A stretch of 64,000 bases of DNA from Acidobacteriaceae bacterium (GTDB lineage: Bacteria > Acidobacteriota > Terriglobia > Terriglobales > Acidobacteriaceae). The position numbers were made by a program, and so were the translations under genes. Location of the stretch: NCBI GenBank assembly GCA_030041515.1, contig JASHNS010000004.1, forward strand, positions 18,075 to 82,074, written 5' to 3'. Below the pieces are notes generated by a model. It worked only from the letters and a program-made list of their open reading frames with translations, was not told where the DNA came from and searched no databases. Numbering within the stretch: the first letter of the stretch is position 1; each line of letters starts with the position of its first letter. Positions 18,183 through 26,210 of this stretch are shown in pieces.

Positions 18183-18260
18183 ATTGCCGCACTTCCGGCC
18201 CCGCTCGCCGCCGTATCATGGACCTTCCGCCCATTCCGAGTTGAGGAAGGTCCTTTTCGC

Positions 18261-19580
18261 ATGTCTTCGAAACTTTGCCTGTCCGCGCGCCGCGCTTGCG
18301 GCATCCTCCCCGTCATCCTCTTCGTTTTGATCCCGATCACTCCCGCCCGCGCCCAGCAAACGGCACAAGCCGCCGCGGCGCCCGCGCACTGGGTCGGCGC
18401 CTGGGCCGCCTCTCCTTATGACGGCGATCCGTGGCACACCACGCCCACGCTCGTCGACTCCACCCTGCGCGAGATCGTCCACACCTCGCTGGCCGGAAAA
18501 GCTCTCCGCGTCCGCCTCACCAACGAATTCGGCACCGAACCCCTCCGCATTGACGCGGCGACTGTCGCTCTGAGCACAGGGTTCTCGTCTGCGCCGGCCA
18601 CCGCCGGTTCCGGCGCGCCCGCACCCGCCGACGCCGCCGCGGAATCCGCCATCGACGCCGCCTCCCTGCATACACTCACCTTCGGCGGCCAGCCGTCGAT
18701 CGTCATTCCACCTGGAGCCAACGCGGTCAGCGATCCTGTCGATCTGCGCACCCCGGCCTTCGCCAACCTTGCCATCAGCCTCTACGTGCCGCTGCAGCAA
18801 ATCAGCACGGCAACCTTCCACGGCAGCGCGCAGCAGGACAACTTCATTGAGACCGGCAATGAGGTGGACGCTCCGCGCCTCGACACGGCAGTCATCAACT
18901 CCTCCTGGTATTTCCTCAGCGGCGTCGATGTCGAACCCACCGCGCCGCACGCGGCCGCTGTGGTGGCCTTCGGCGATTCCATTACCGACGGAGCGTGGGT
19001 CACGGAAAACTCCAATCACCGCTGGCCCGACGATCTCGCTGTCCGCCTCCACAACAATCCCGGAACCGGCGATCTTTCCGTCCTCGATGAAGGCATCGGC
19101 GGCAACTGCGTCCTCATCCACTGCGTGGGCCCGAATGCGCTCGCCCGCTTCGACCGCGATGTTCTCTCCCTGCCCGGCGTCCGGTACGTTATCGTGCTGG
19201 AGAGCATCAACGACATCGGCTCGCTGCACAACCCCAACCAGCCCAACTACAACCTGACCGCGCAGGACCTGGAGCAGGGACTCAGCCAGCTGGTGGCTCG
19301 CGCTCACGAGCACGGCATCAAGGTCTTTGGCGCCACCCTCACGCCCTACAAAGGCGCCGGCTACTACACCGATCGCGGCGAGCAGATCCGCGAGACCGTC
19401 AATTCCTGGATCCGCACCAGCGGCGCCTTCGACGGCGTGGTGGACTTCGACAAGGCGACGCGTAATCCCGCCAACCCGCTCGTTTACGCACCCGCCTACG
19501 ACAGCGGCGATCACCTGCATCCCGGCGACGCCGGTTACGCCGCCATGGCTAACGCCATTCCGCTCAGCCTGTTCCACTAA
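18261..19580 (+). CDS. Secreted SGNH/GDSL hydrolase
   Basis: A 439-residue exported esterase/lipase-like protein. Residues 1-33 form a signal peptide (ACGILPVILFVLIPITPARA). The SGNH blocks appear in order: catalytic Ser in VVAFGDSITDGAW (about residue 236), Gly in DEGIGGNCVL, Asn in VLESINDIGSL, and the Asp/His pair in YDSGDHLHPGDAGYAAMA near the C-terminus. Similar proteins act on acetylated or carbohydrate esters outside the cell; the substrate here is unknown. The Ala/Pro-rich stretch at about residues 113-127 is a linker. GAGGAAGG lies upstream of the ATG. It stands alone between sodA and the FecR gene. Confidence 0.88.
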   Translation: MSSKLCLSARRACGILPVILFVLIPITPARAQQTAQAAAAPAHWVGAWAASPYDGDPWHTTPTLVDSTLREIVHTSLAGKALRVRLTNEFGTEPLRIDAATVALSTGFSSAPATAGSGAPAPADAAAESAIDAASLHTLTFGGQPSIVIPPGANAVSDPVDLRTPAFANLAISLYVPLQQISTATFHGSAQQDNFIETGNEVDAPRLDTAVINSSWYFLSGVDVEPTAPHAAAVVAFGDSITDGAWVTENSNHRWPDDLAVRLHNNPGTGDLSVLDEGIGGNCVLIHCVGPNALARFDRDVLSLPGVRYVIVLESINDIGSLHNPNQPNYNLTAQDLEQGLSQLVARAHEHGIKVFGATLTPYKGAGYYTDRGEQIRETVNSWIRTSGAFDGVVDFDKATRNPANPLVYAPAYDSGDHLHPGDAGYAAMANAIPLSLFH

Positions 19581-19642
19581 TCCGGACAGGAAGCTGAGCG
19601 TTCGCTGATGCCTGGCCCTTGTCCCACCGCCGATGAGGACGG

Positions 19643-19690
19643 AGCGGGCGCTGATTCCTGACTACGGATCACTGCCTCCTGACGTTCGAC
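19643..19690 (+). repeat. Weak GATCAGTGA-family element
   Basis: GCTGATTCCTGACTACGGATC followed by ACTGCCTCCTGACG resembles, in degenerate form, the repeats at the ends of glk, pstA, thiG and argJ. It lies between the SGNH and FecR genes; membership is less certain than for the others. Confidence 0.4.
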
Positions 19691-19759
19691 ATGCGACAAT
19701 AATCTCGAAACTTCCTCCTGCCCTCGCACGTTTATAGAACTGAGTGGGGAGGTGTTCTC

Positions 19760-21340
19760 ATGGAGCACCGTATTCTGTACCGGCTTATTCCCTCGCGCTC
19801 TCATCACCTTCTGCGCCGCATCGTCCTTCTTGCCGCCCTCTTCGCCCTGGTTCTGGAAGTTGCTGCGCTGGCGCAGGATACGCTCCCTCCGCCACCTCCG
19901 GCCGATGCCACGGCTCCTCTGAGCCAGAATCCCGCAACCGGCCAGAACAATGTCCGCGCCGTCCGTATCAGCGACGTTGCCGGTCAGGTGCAGGTATGGC
20001 AAAACGGCCAGCTTGCCTTTCAGCAGGCTGAGCCCAACATGCCCGCGGTCGAAGGCATGCGCTTCGTCACCGGCGAGGACGGCCGCCTGGAAATTGAATT
20101 TGAAGACGGCAGCGTGGCCCGTCTCGCCCCCAACAGCTCCTTCCGCCTCACCCAGCTCCACCGCGACAGCGCCGGGAACACCATCACCCGCATTGACGCG
20201 CTTACCGGCCTCAGCTACTACGAGCTGAACGGCCACGACGGCCAGCTGGCTGTCGGCCTCAACCAGGAATCGGCCACCCCGGATGGCGCGGCGATTTTCC
20301 GCGTCGATCTCGACAACGATCCCAACGAGCTCTCCGTGATGCAGGGCGAAGTGCACGTCGGCGACGGCGACGGTGTCTCCGTCGATGTTCACCCCGACCA
20401 GACCTTCCAGACCGATCCCAATCAGGCCGGGGAATTCACGGTCGCGAACAGCATCACCGCGAATTCATGGGACCAGTGGAACTCCGACCGCGATGAAGCG
20501 CTCTCCCAGATGGATTCGAGCCAAACCACCGCGCGCGCCTCCACCAGCAATCCCGACGACTCCTCCTGGAACGATCTCGATTACTACGGCAGCTGGTACA
20601 ACGTACCGGGCTACGGTGACGTGTGGTCGCCCAACGGCGTCAGCGCCGACTGGGACCCCTTCGGAGAGGGCTACTGGGGCTACTACCCCGCTTTCGGCTA
20701 CACCTGGATTTCCTCTTATCCGTGGGGCTGGTGGCCCTATCACTGTGGCGCCTGGGACTACCTCGACAACTGGGGCTGGGTCTGGGCTCCCGGCGGCTGC
20801 GGCTGGGGCTGGGATGGCGGCTACGGCGCCGGCTACGGTATCGGCTGGTTTCCCTACCCTCTCATCTGGCATCATCCGCCGGCCTACAGGCCGCCCATGC
20901 GGCCCGGCAGGCCCGCTCCTGGCAAGCCGGTGACCCGCCTGATCGCGGTGCATCGCGGCCCGCAGAATGCCGCGCCGTTCCGCTTCGATCATGTCAGCAC
21001 GGTGCAGCCGCGCCCGCTCCTCTTCAACGGCGCATCGATTGCGCCGCTGCAGGCCGGCATTCACCCCGCGCAGCGAGGCCCGCTCAGCGAGGCCTACACC
21101 TCGACTCTCATGCGCACGCATCCTGAACTCGTTCCAGCCATGGTTCGCTCCGGAAGCGCGCCGCTGGTGGGCGTTCCGCCGGTGCGCATGCCGGAGAATC
21201 GAGGCAACTCGGGGTCGAGTGACCATGCGCCCAGGCCCGCGGCAGCGCCAGCGCCGCGCGTCTCCTCCGGCGGCGGTTCGCATCCATCGGGCGGCGTCTC
21301 GCACGCGTCTTCCGGGGGAGGCGGCAAGCCGCATCGCTGA
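19760..21340 (+). CDS. FecR-domain protein with W/G/Y-rich C-terminal region
   Basis: A 526-residue exported protein. The N-terminal hydrophobic segment (RRIVLLAALFALVLEVAALA) is a signal peptide. A FecR-type domain follows (RISDVAGQVQVWQNGQLAF, EDGRLEIEFEDGSVARLAPN, about residues 69-205). The region from about 280 to 380 is rich in Trp, Gly and Tyr (FGEGYWGYYPAFGYTW, DYLDNWGWVWAPGGCGWGW), as in DUF6600-type proteins of Acidobacteria; the C-terminus is Pro/Ala/Ser/Gly-rich and probably disordered. No TonB/FecI system is adjacent, so this is unlikely to be a classical FecR anti-sigma regulator. GGGGAGG stands seven bases before the ATG. Function unknown. Confidence 0.8.
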   Translation: MEHRILYRLIPSRSHHLLRRIVLLAALFALVLEVAALAQDTLPPPPPADATAPLSQNPATGQNNVRAVRISDVAGQVQVWQNGQLAFQQAEPNMPAVEGMRFVTGEDGRLEIEFEDGSVARLAPNSSFRLTQLHRDSAGNTITRIDALTGLSYYELNGHDGQLAVGLNQESATPDGAAIFRVDLDNDPNELSVMQGEVHVGDGDGVSVDVHPDQTFQTDPNQAGEFTVANSITANSWDQWNSDRDEALSQMDSSQTTARASTSNPDDSSWNDLDYYGSWYNVPGYGDVWSPNGVSADWDPFGEGYWGYYPAFGYTWISSYPWGWWPYHCGAWDYLDNWGWVWAPGGCGWGWDGGYGAGYGIGWFPYPLIWHHPPAYRPPMRPGRPAPGKPVTRLIAVHRGPQNAAPFRFDHVSTVQPRPLLFNGASIAPLQAGIHPAQRGPLSEAYTSTLMRTHPELVPAMVRSGSAPLVGVPPVRMPENRGNSGSSDHAPRPAAAPAPRVSSGGGSHPSGGVSHASSGGGGKPHR

Positions 21341-21351
21341 GCAGTTGAATG

Positions 21352-21410
21352 GGAGCCCCACCCGGCCGCCCTGTTACGACAGGTGGGCACTGGCAACTGA
21401 TCACTGCTCT
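21352..21410. repeat. Palindrome plus GATCAGTGA element between fecR-like gene and pstA
   Basis: The first part pairs CCCACC...CCTGT with ACAGGTGGG (21354-21385), a member of the GTGGGG palindrome family. The second part (21395-21410) holds, on the minus strand, TAGAGCAGTGATCAG, in which TAG is the pstA stop; this is identical to the glk end. The two genes converge here, so it may also act as a two-way terminator. Confidence 0.65.
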
Positions 21411-22308
21411 AATGCCCCTGGCTCCAGCCAGCCCGCCGGTACAGCACCGCCCGTGACGTCACGCTGATGATCAGCACAAAGAACGTCACGAAGAACGCGG
21501 CCGCATACGCCAGAGCGTGCGCGCTCTCAAACGGCTCGGTGATGAACGACCAGATTACATAGGTCAGATAGCCGATAGGCGCGTGCGTCATCTGCCCGTT
21601 CCACATGTAGCTGGACCACCCCGCTGTGTAGATCAGCGGCGCGGTCTCGCCCACGGAAATGGCGAGGGCCAGCAGCACGCCGGTCAGAATCGAGGGCAAC
21701 GCCATCGGCACGCAGATGCGCATGATCACGGTGCCCGGCGTCGCTCCCAGCGCGTGCCCCGCTTCCCGCAGCGTATTGGGAACCGCGCGGATCGCAACCT
21801 CGCTGGTGCGCACGATATAGGGCACCGAGATGATGGCCAGCGCAATGGCGCCCGCCGTCACCGAGAACTCCCATCCCAGATCCACTACCATGGTGACGTA
21901 GGCAAAGTAGCCCACCACAATCGAGGGCACGCCGACCAGCACGTCCGTCAGAAACCGGATCACCGGCGCCAGAAATCCGCGAGGAAACTCGGCGAGATAA
22001 ATTCCCGCGGCCAGGCCCGGGGGAACCGACAGCAAAATCCCTCCCAGCGCCAGCACGGTTGTGCCTTCGATGGCATTCAACAGGCCGCCGCCCGTCCCCA
22101 TGGTGATGGTCGTCAGCACTTTCCAGTTCAGCGCGCTGGCGCCCCGGGCAAACACCATCTCCAGGATCCACACCATTGCGCCGCCCAGCAGCACGAAGGT
22201 CAGCCCGCTGAAACCCCAGCCCATCCAGTTGAAGACGCGCCGCCGCCACGCGGCCAGCGGCCGCGGCCGCCGAATCGCATTCCGGACTTCCTCGGCCGTT
22301 ACACCCAT
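21409..22308 (-). CDS. pstA: Phosphate ABC transporter permease PstA
   Basis: A 299-residue inner-membrane permease with about six helices. The ABC permease loop has EAGHALGATPGTVIMRICVP, the EAA motif that contacts the ATPase. The ATG at 22308 (MGVTAEEVRNAI) overlaps the end of pstC by 10 bp and has GGAG upstream, better than the ORF start 25 codons earlier, which lies deep in pstC. With PstC it forms the channel of the high-affinity phosphate importer. No pstB or phoU follows; the next gene downstream is on the opposite strand. Confidence 0.92.
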   Translation of the reverse strand: MGVTAEEVRNAIRRPRPLAAWRRRVFNWMGWGFSGLTFVLLGGAMVWILEMVFARGASALNWKVLTTITMGTGGGLLNAIEGTTVLALGGILLSVPPGLAAGIYLAEFPRGFLAPVIRFLTDVLVGVPSIVVGYFAYVTMVVDLGWEFSVTAGAIALAIISVPYIVRTSEVAIRAVPNTLREAGHALGATPGTVIMRICVPMALPSILTGVLLALAISVGETAPLIYTAGWSSYMWNGQMTHAPIGYLTYVIWSFITEPFESAHALAYAAAFFVTFFVLIISVTSRAVLYRRAGWSQGH

Positions 22309-23411
22309 GTGGTCGCTCCGTTGCGATTCCCGTAGTACAGCATCAGCCGCGCTACTCCATTCACGATCACTGAAATCACGCACAGCACCAGCGCCACTTC
22401 CGCCAGCGCGCGCACCGCCATCCCCGTCGGATCCTCCATCGCGGAGTCAAGCTGCGACACGATGAACGCCGCCATGGTCGAGATCGGAGTATAGATGTTC
22501 GACGGCAGATAGTTGAGCGCATTCCCGCTGACCATCAGCACCGCCATCGTTTCGCCGAGCGCGCGGCCGGTTGCCAGAATGGTCGACGCCACGATCACCT
22601 TGCGGACGCTGGGCAGCAGGACCTTCCACAGCGTCTCAAACCGCGTGGCGCCCAGCGCCAGGGCGGCCTCGCGCAATCCGATCGGCTGGCTCACGATCGC
22701 ATCGCGCACCGTGGCCGCAATCAGCGGCACAATCATCAGCGTCAGCACCAGCCCGGCCGTCAACAGCCCGTATCCGCTGCCGGTGGGGCCGCCCAGAAAC
22801 GGAATCCACGCGAGGTTTGCCGCCATCCACGGAAAAAGATGATGACCCAGGAAGGGGATCACCACCACATAGCCCCACAGCCCAAAGACGACGCTGGGCA
22901 CAGCGGCCAGCATCTCCACGAAAAACGAAATCCACGTGCGCGCCTTGCCCGGCACGCCTTCAGCCAGGAACATCGCCGACCCCACGCCCAGCGGCACCGC
23001 GATGGCCACGGCGATGGCCGTGCTCAGCACTGTGCCCGCAATCAGGAACAGGATGCCGTAGTGTGCGCCGGGCAGGATCTGCTGCCCGTTCTTCATGATG
23101 GGATCGGCATAGGTGTTGCCCAGATCCCAGCTGTTACGCACCAGAAAATGCCAGCCGTTCAGCTTCACCGCCGGCCACGCATAATCCGCCAAGAACCACA
23201 CGATGGCGCCCAGCGCCACGCACGGCAGAATCGCCAGCGGCGAAATCATCTGCCGAAAGCTGATCCATCCCCGCGGCCGCTTCCACTTCCACGCCGCATG
23301 TCCCAGCCGGTGCGCGAGAGGCTGTCGCCTCCCGCGCCCTGCGGGTATTTCCCCCTCGCCGGCCCGAGCTTCGCCGGCGAGGCCGTTCTCGTCCAGACCT
23401 TTGCTGCTCAC
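22299..23411 (-). CDS. pstC: Phosphate ABC transporter permease PstC
   Basis: A 370-residue permease. After a charged, cytoplasmic N-terminus of about 55 residues, hydrophobic segments begin at ISPLAILPCVALGAIVWFLA. The EAA-like loop is LREAALALGATRFETLWKVL, and SGNALNYLPSNIYTPISTMA is typical of PstC. The start is GTG at 23411, overlapping the pstS TGA as GTGA, so translation is coupled. The long N-terminal extension is somewhat more than usual and rich in Gly/Arg. Confidence 0.92.
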   Translation of the reverse strand: MSSKGLDENGLAGEARAGEGEIPAGRGRRQPLAHRLGHAAWKWKRPRGWISFRQMISPLAILPCVALGAIVWFLADYAWPAVKLNGWHFLVRNSWDLGNTYADPIMKNGQQILPGAHYGILFLIAGTVLSTAIAVAIAVPLGVGSAMFLAEGVPGKARTWISFFVEMLAAVPSVVFGLWGYVVVIPFLGHHLFPWMAANLAWIPFLGGPTGSGYGLLTAGLVLTLMIVPLIAATVRDAIVSQPIGLREAALALGATRFETLWKVLLPSVRKVIVASTILATGRALGETMAVLMVSGNALNYLPSNIYTPISTMAAFIVSQLDSAMEDPTGMAVRALAEVALVLCVISVIVNGVARLMLYYGNRNGATTWV

Positions 23412-24511
23412 TGGATCTCCGCAATTTGCGCCTGGCTGAGTTGAACCACGGATGGCGGCAGAGCCACAAAATGCACCGCCATCATGTAGTGCGGCGCGTT
23501 CCCGCCCGTTTTACTGATGCCCCAGCTCAGGAAGCTGCGCAGCGCCGCGGCTACGTCGCCGGAAGGCTGCTGTTTGCTCACCAGCGCGTACTCGTAATTG
23601 ATGATCGGATACGACTGCGCGCCCGGCGCGAAGATCAGGCTGATCCGCTCGTCCTTCGGCGTCTTCGCCACCATCACGTTCGCTGCGGCCATAGCCGTGC
23701 TTGCCGTCGGCAGCACGAAGTTGCCGGATTTGTTCAGGAGGCTCGCAATGCCGAGGCCGTCTTTCTCGATGGCGTCTTCGTAGCTCGTTCCGATGTACGC
23801 GATGCCGTAAGGATTATCCTTCAGCGCCGTTTCCATGCCCGGATTGCCGACCGCGCCCAGGCCGCCCGAAACTGCCGGCCAGCTCACCGTTGTTCCGTAG
23901 CTGATCGAGTTCGCCCAATCCTGGGTGCTGAACGCCAGATACTGCGTGAAGATGAACGTGTCGCCGCTGCCGTCGCTGCGATGGATGGGGATGATGCTGT
24001 GGTTGGGCAGCTTCACGCCCGGGTTCAGCTTCGCAATCTGCCCGTCACTCCAGTTCGTGATCTTTCCGTCGTAAATTCCCGCCAGCACCGGCCCGCTCAG
24101 CTTCAGGTGCGACCGGTTGAGCCCCGGCAGGTTGTAGTTCACCATCTGCATGGAGATAGCCAGGGGAATGTTCAGCATATTGGAATGCATCCGCATCATT
24201 GCGTCGCTCAGGTACGCGTCCGACGCGCCGATCTGCGCAATGCCGGCGACCGATTGCGAAATGCCGGTGCCGCTGCCCGTCGACTGCGTCGTAATTCTCA
24301 AGTTTCCATGGACATGCGTGTAGGTCGGCACCCACAAATTGAACAGCGGATACAGCAGGCTCGATCCCGTTTCCAGCAGATTGACGCTGTTGGCGGCCAG
24401 CGTGACGCGGCCACCGAACATAGCGCTGACAGCGAGAACCAAAGTCAATGCACAGCCCCGCAGGACCCAGCGGCTCCGCGGAACTCTATTGTCTTTCCGG
24501 CGATTGGGCAC
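23408..24511 (-). CDS. pstS: Phosphate-binding protein PstS
   Basis: A 367-residue periplasmic solute-binding protein. A signal segment WVLRGCALTLVLAVSAMFGG precedes the binding fold with NLLETGSSLLYPLFNLWVP and the phosphate-binding STGSGTGISQSVAG; IPIHRSDGSGDTFIFTQYL is also typical. The start is GTG at 24511: AAGGAGG lies six bases upstream, and the 73 codons before it in the same frame look non-coding. First gene of pstSCA. I found no convincing PHO box upstream, so PhoB control cannot be shown from sequence. Confidence 0.93.
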   Translation of the reverse strand: MPNRRKDNRVPRSRWVLRGCALTLVLAVSAMFGGRVTLAANSVNLLETGSSLLYPLFNLWVPTYTHVHGNLRITTQSTGSGTGISQSVAGIAQIGASDAYLSDAMMRMHSNMLNIPLAISMQMVNYNLPGLNRSHLKLSGPVLAGIYDGKITNWSDGQIAKLNPGVKLPNHSIIPIHRSDGSGDTFIFTQYLAFSTQDWANSISYGTTVSWPAVSGGLGAVGNPGMETALKDNPYGIAYIGTSYEDAIEKDGLGIASLLNKSGNFVLPTASTAMAAANVMVAKTPKDERISLIFAPGAQSYPIINYEYALVSKQQPSGDVAAALRSFLSWGISKTGGNAPHYMMAVHFVALPPSVVQLSQAQIAEIQ

Positions 24512-24726
24512 AGTACCCCTCCTTGAATTCGTCTGCCCGTTCTCCGGGCACGACTCTATGGATACGGCTTTGAGATGAAAGCCGGATGAACACTGCGAAG
24601 GGAGAATACCGCGTCCGTGAGGCAGGTTGGCCTCACTCCGATGCCGGAGGCCGGAAATTAACGGAGCTTTCACAATTGGGTTGCCGCGAGATTGGGGAAG
24701 ACGGCGTGGGTGAGGATGGAGGTCCG

Positions 24727-24786
24727 GCACCGGATCACCGATTACGGACGACCGGCTACAAACGACTGATCACTGATTCCTGACTC
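24727..24786 (-). repeat. GATCAGTGA-family repeat over the stop of the lipoprotein gene
   Basis: On the minus strand GTCAGGAATCAGTGATCAG spans the stop codon (the TGA of CAGTGATCAG at 24772-24770). Further degenerate copies, GTAATCGGTGATCCGGTG, follow. The C-terminal residues VRNQ are thus encoded by the repeat. Confidence 0.65.
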
Positions 24787-25495
24787 CCGCAGCCTCGCAC
24801 CGGCTCAGCAGCGCGAGCGCCCGCTTCCTCACCCGGTTCATCACGTCCTGGTCGGAGGCAATGTACTGGAGCTCGGGCGCAATATTCGGCAGATCATTGG
24901 CCCGCTGTTCCTGGACGGCGTTCTCGAGCGACTCCAGTTCCGCATCCAGTCCCAGCGGATCGTGGTGCACCTCCACATCCAGCCGCCGTCCCACTTCCAG
25001 GGTGAATGCGACGGCGTTCAGCCGTTCCGATAACTGCTGCAGTTCGGAATTATTCGCCCACACAAAGGCACACGAGCCGCGCCCGTCCGGCCCCACGTAG
25101 GTCATGGTCTTGTTGCCGGTAAAAGCCAGGCGCCCCTTGCGGTTGCAGTCCTGATTGAAATACTGATGCGCCCGCGCGTAGCGAAACAGATCGGCCAGAA
25201 GCGCCGGATCGACGCGAATTTCCCGGTCCATCGGCGCCGGATACACGTCGTCTGTGTCGTCGGGGGGTGGCGTGCCGGCCTTCGAGACAAATCGCCCCAC
25301 GCCATTCTCTTCCAGAGTGATGGTGTAATGCGGAGGCTGCAGTTCAGGCTGATCGAAGGTGTACACGATGCGGCCGGAGCCCACCGCCAGGTCCGTCAGC
25401 TGCGCCTGCGCGGGAGCGTTCCCGCGCGATTGCGCAGCCAGTGTGCACGCGGAGAGGAGCACAGCCAGGAGCGTGGAAACGGAGCGCATGCGCAT
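24770..25495 (-). CDS. Putative lipoprotein, unknown function
   Basis: A 241-residue protein I do not recognise. The N-terminus MRMRSVSTLLAVLLSACTLA is a lipoprotein signal (lipobox LSAC, Cys17). The mature part starts with a beta-rich segment (RIVYTFDQPELQPPHYTITL) and ends in a helical, charged region (ELESLENAVQEQRANDLPNI). It begins 2 bp after the ruvC stop, so the two are co-transcribed, but no functional link to Holliday-junction resolution is evident. The stop codon lies inside a GATCAGTGA repeat, and the last residues probably come from it. Confidence 0.75.
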   Translation of the reverse strand: MRMRSVSTLLAVLLSACTLAAQSRGNAPAQAQLTDLAVGSGRIVYTFDQPELQPPHYTITLEENGVGRFVSKAGTPPPDDTDDVYPAPMDREIRVDPALLADLFRYARAHQYFNQDCNRKGRLAFTGNKTMTYVGPDGRGSCAFVWANNSELQQLSERLNAVAFTLEVGRRLDVEVHHDPLGLDAELESLENAVQEQRANDLPNIAPELQYIASDQDVMNRVRKRALALLSRCEAAGVRNQ

Positions 25496-25497
25496 GG

Positions 25498-26022
25498 CTA
25501 GCTGAACTGTGCCTCCTGCAACGAAAGTGTTTGAGCGTGATGGATGTGGCAGATCGCGATGGCCAGCGCGTCGGCGGCGTCGGCCGGCTGCGGCGGTTCG
25601 GCAAGCGCGAGCAGCCGCGCCACCATGAACTGCACCTGCTCCTTCGCGGCCAGCCCGTAGCCGGTCACCGTGGATTTGATCGTCAGCGGCGCATATTCAG
25701 CAATGGGAATGCCCGCCGACGCCGCGGCCAGCAGCGCCACGCCGCGCACATGGCCCAGCTTCAGCGCCGACTTGGCGTTGACCGAATAGAAAACTTCCTC
25801 GATGGAGACGATATCGGGCTGGAAATGTGCCAGCAGCGCCGTCAATTCGCCATGCACGAAGGCCAGACGCTGCGGCAAAGCAGCTTTTTTGGGCGGGCAA
25901 ATGCCCCCAAAACCGAGCGAAACCAGGCGAGGGGCATGACTGGAATCGGCGGTGCGATCGTCCCACTCGACGATGCCATAGCCGGTGGTTTCGGTCCCGC
26001 AATCAATACCGCAAACACGCAT
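25498..26022 (-). CDS. ruvC: Holliday junction endodeoxyribonuclease RuvC
   Basis: A 174-residue resolvase of normal length. The first catalytic Asp is in MRVCGIDCGTETTGYGIVEW, where Cys replaces the usual Pro. The second acidic residue is in DIVSIEEVFYSVNAKSALKL; the C-terminal pair lies in QPADAADALAIAICHIH. It cuts four-way junctions with RuvAB, which are not in the window. GAGG lies eight bases before the ATG. The gene is divergent from the zinc-ribbon/RHS gene, 188 bp away. Confidence 0.94.
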   Translation of the reverse strand: MRVCGIDCGTETTGYGIVEWDDRTADSSHAPRLVSLGFGGICPPKKAALPQRLAFVHGELTALLAHFQPDIVSIEEVFYSVNAKSALKLGHVRGVALLAAASAGIPIAEYAPLTIKSTVTGYGLAAKEQVQFMVARLLALAEPPQPADAADALAIAICHIHHAQTLSLQEAQFS

Positions 26023-26210
26023 GAAAGAGACCTCAGCGCAGGCGAGCCGAACCCTGGAAAATTCATCAGCAGTTTACCCCAATGCCACCCCAAACGGGAG
26101 GGAAAATTGCCCATCCACGCGGCCGGGACTCCCGCTCCCTGCTGACTCTCTCGGGCCTCCGCCCTCCATTCCCCATTCCCTTTGCGCGCAGCCCATGATA
26201 GCTTGCCGCC

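Noticed and set aside
24512..24726. PHO box before pstS
   Set aside because: No pair of CTGTCA-like direct repeats with the right spacing was found.
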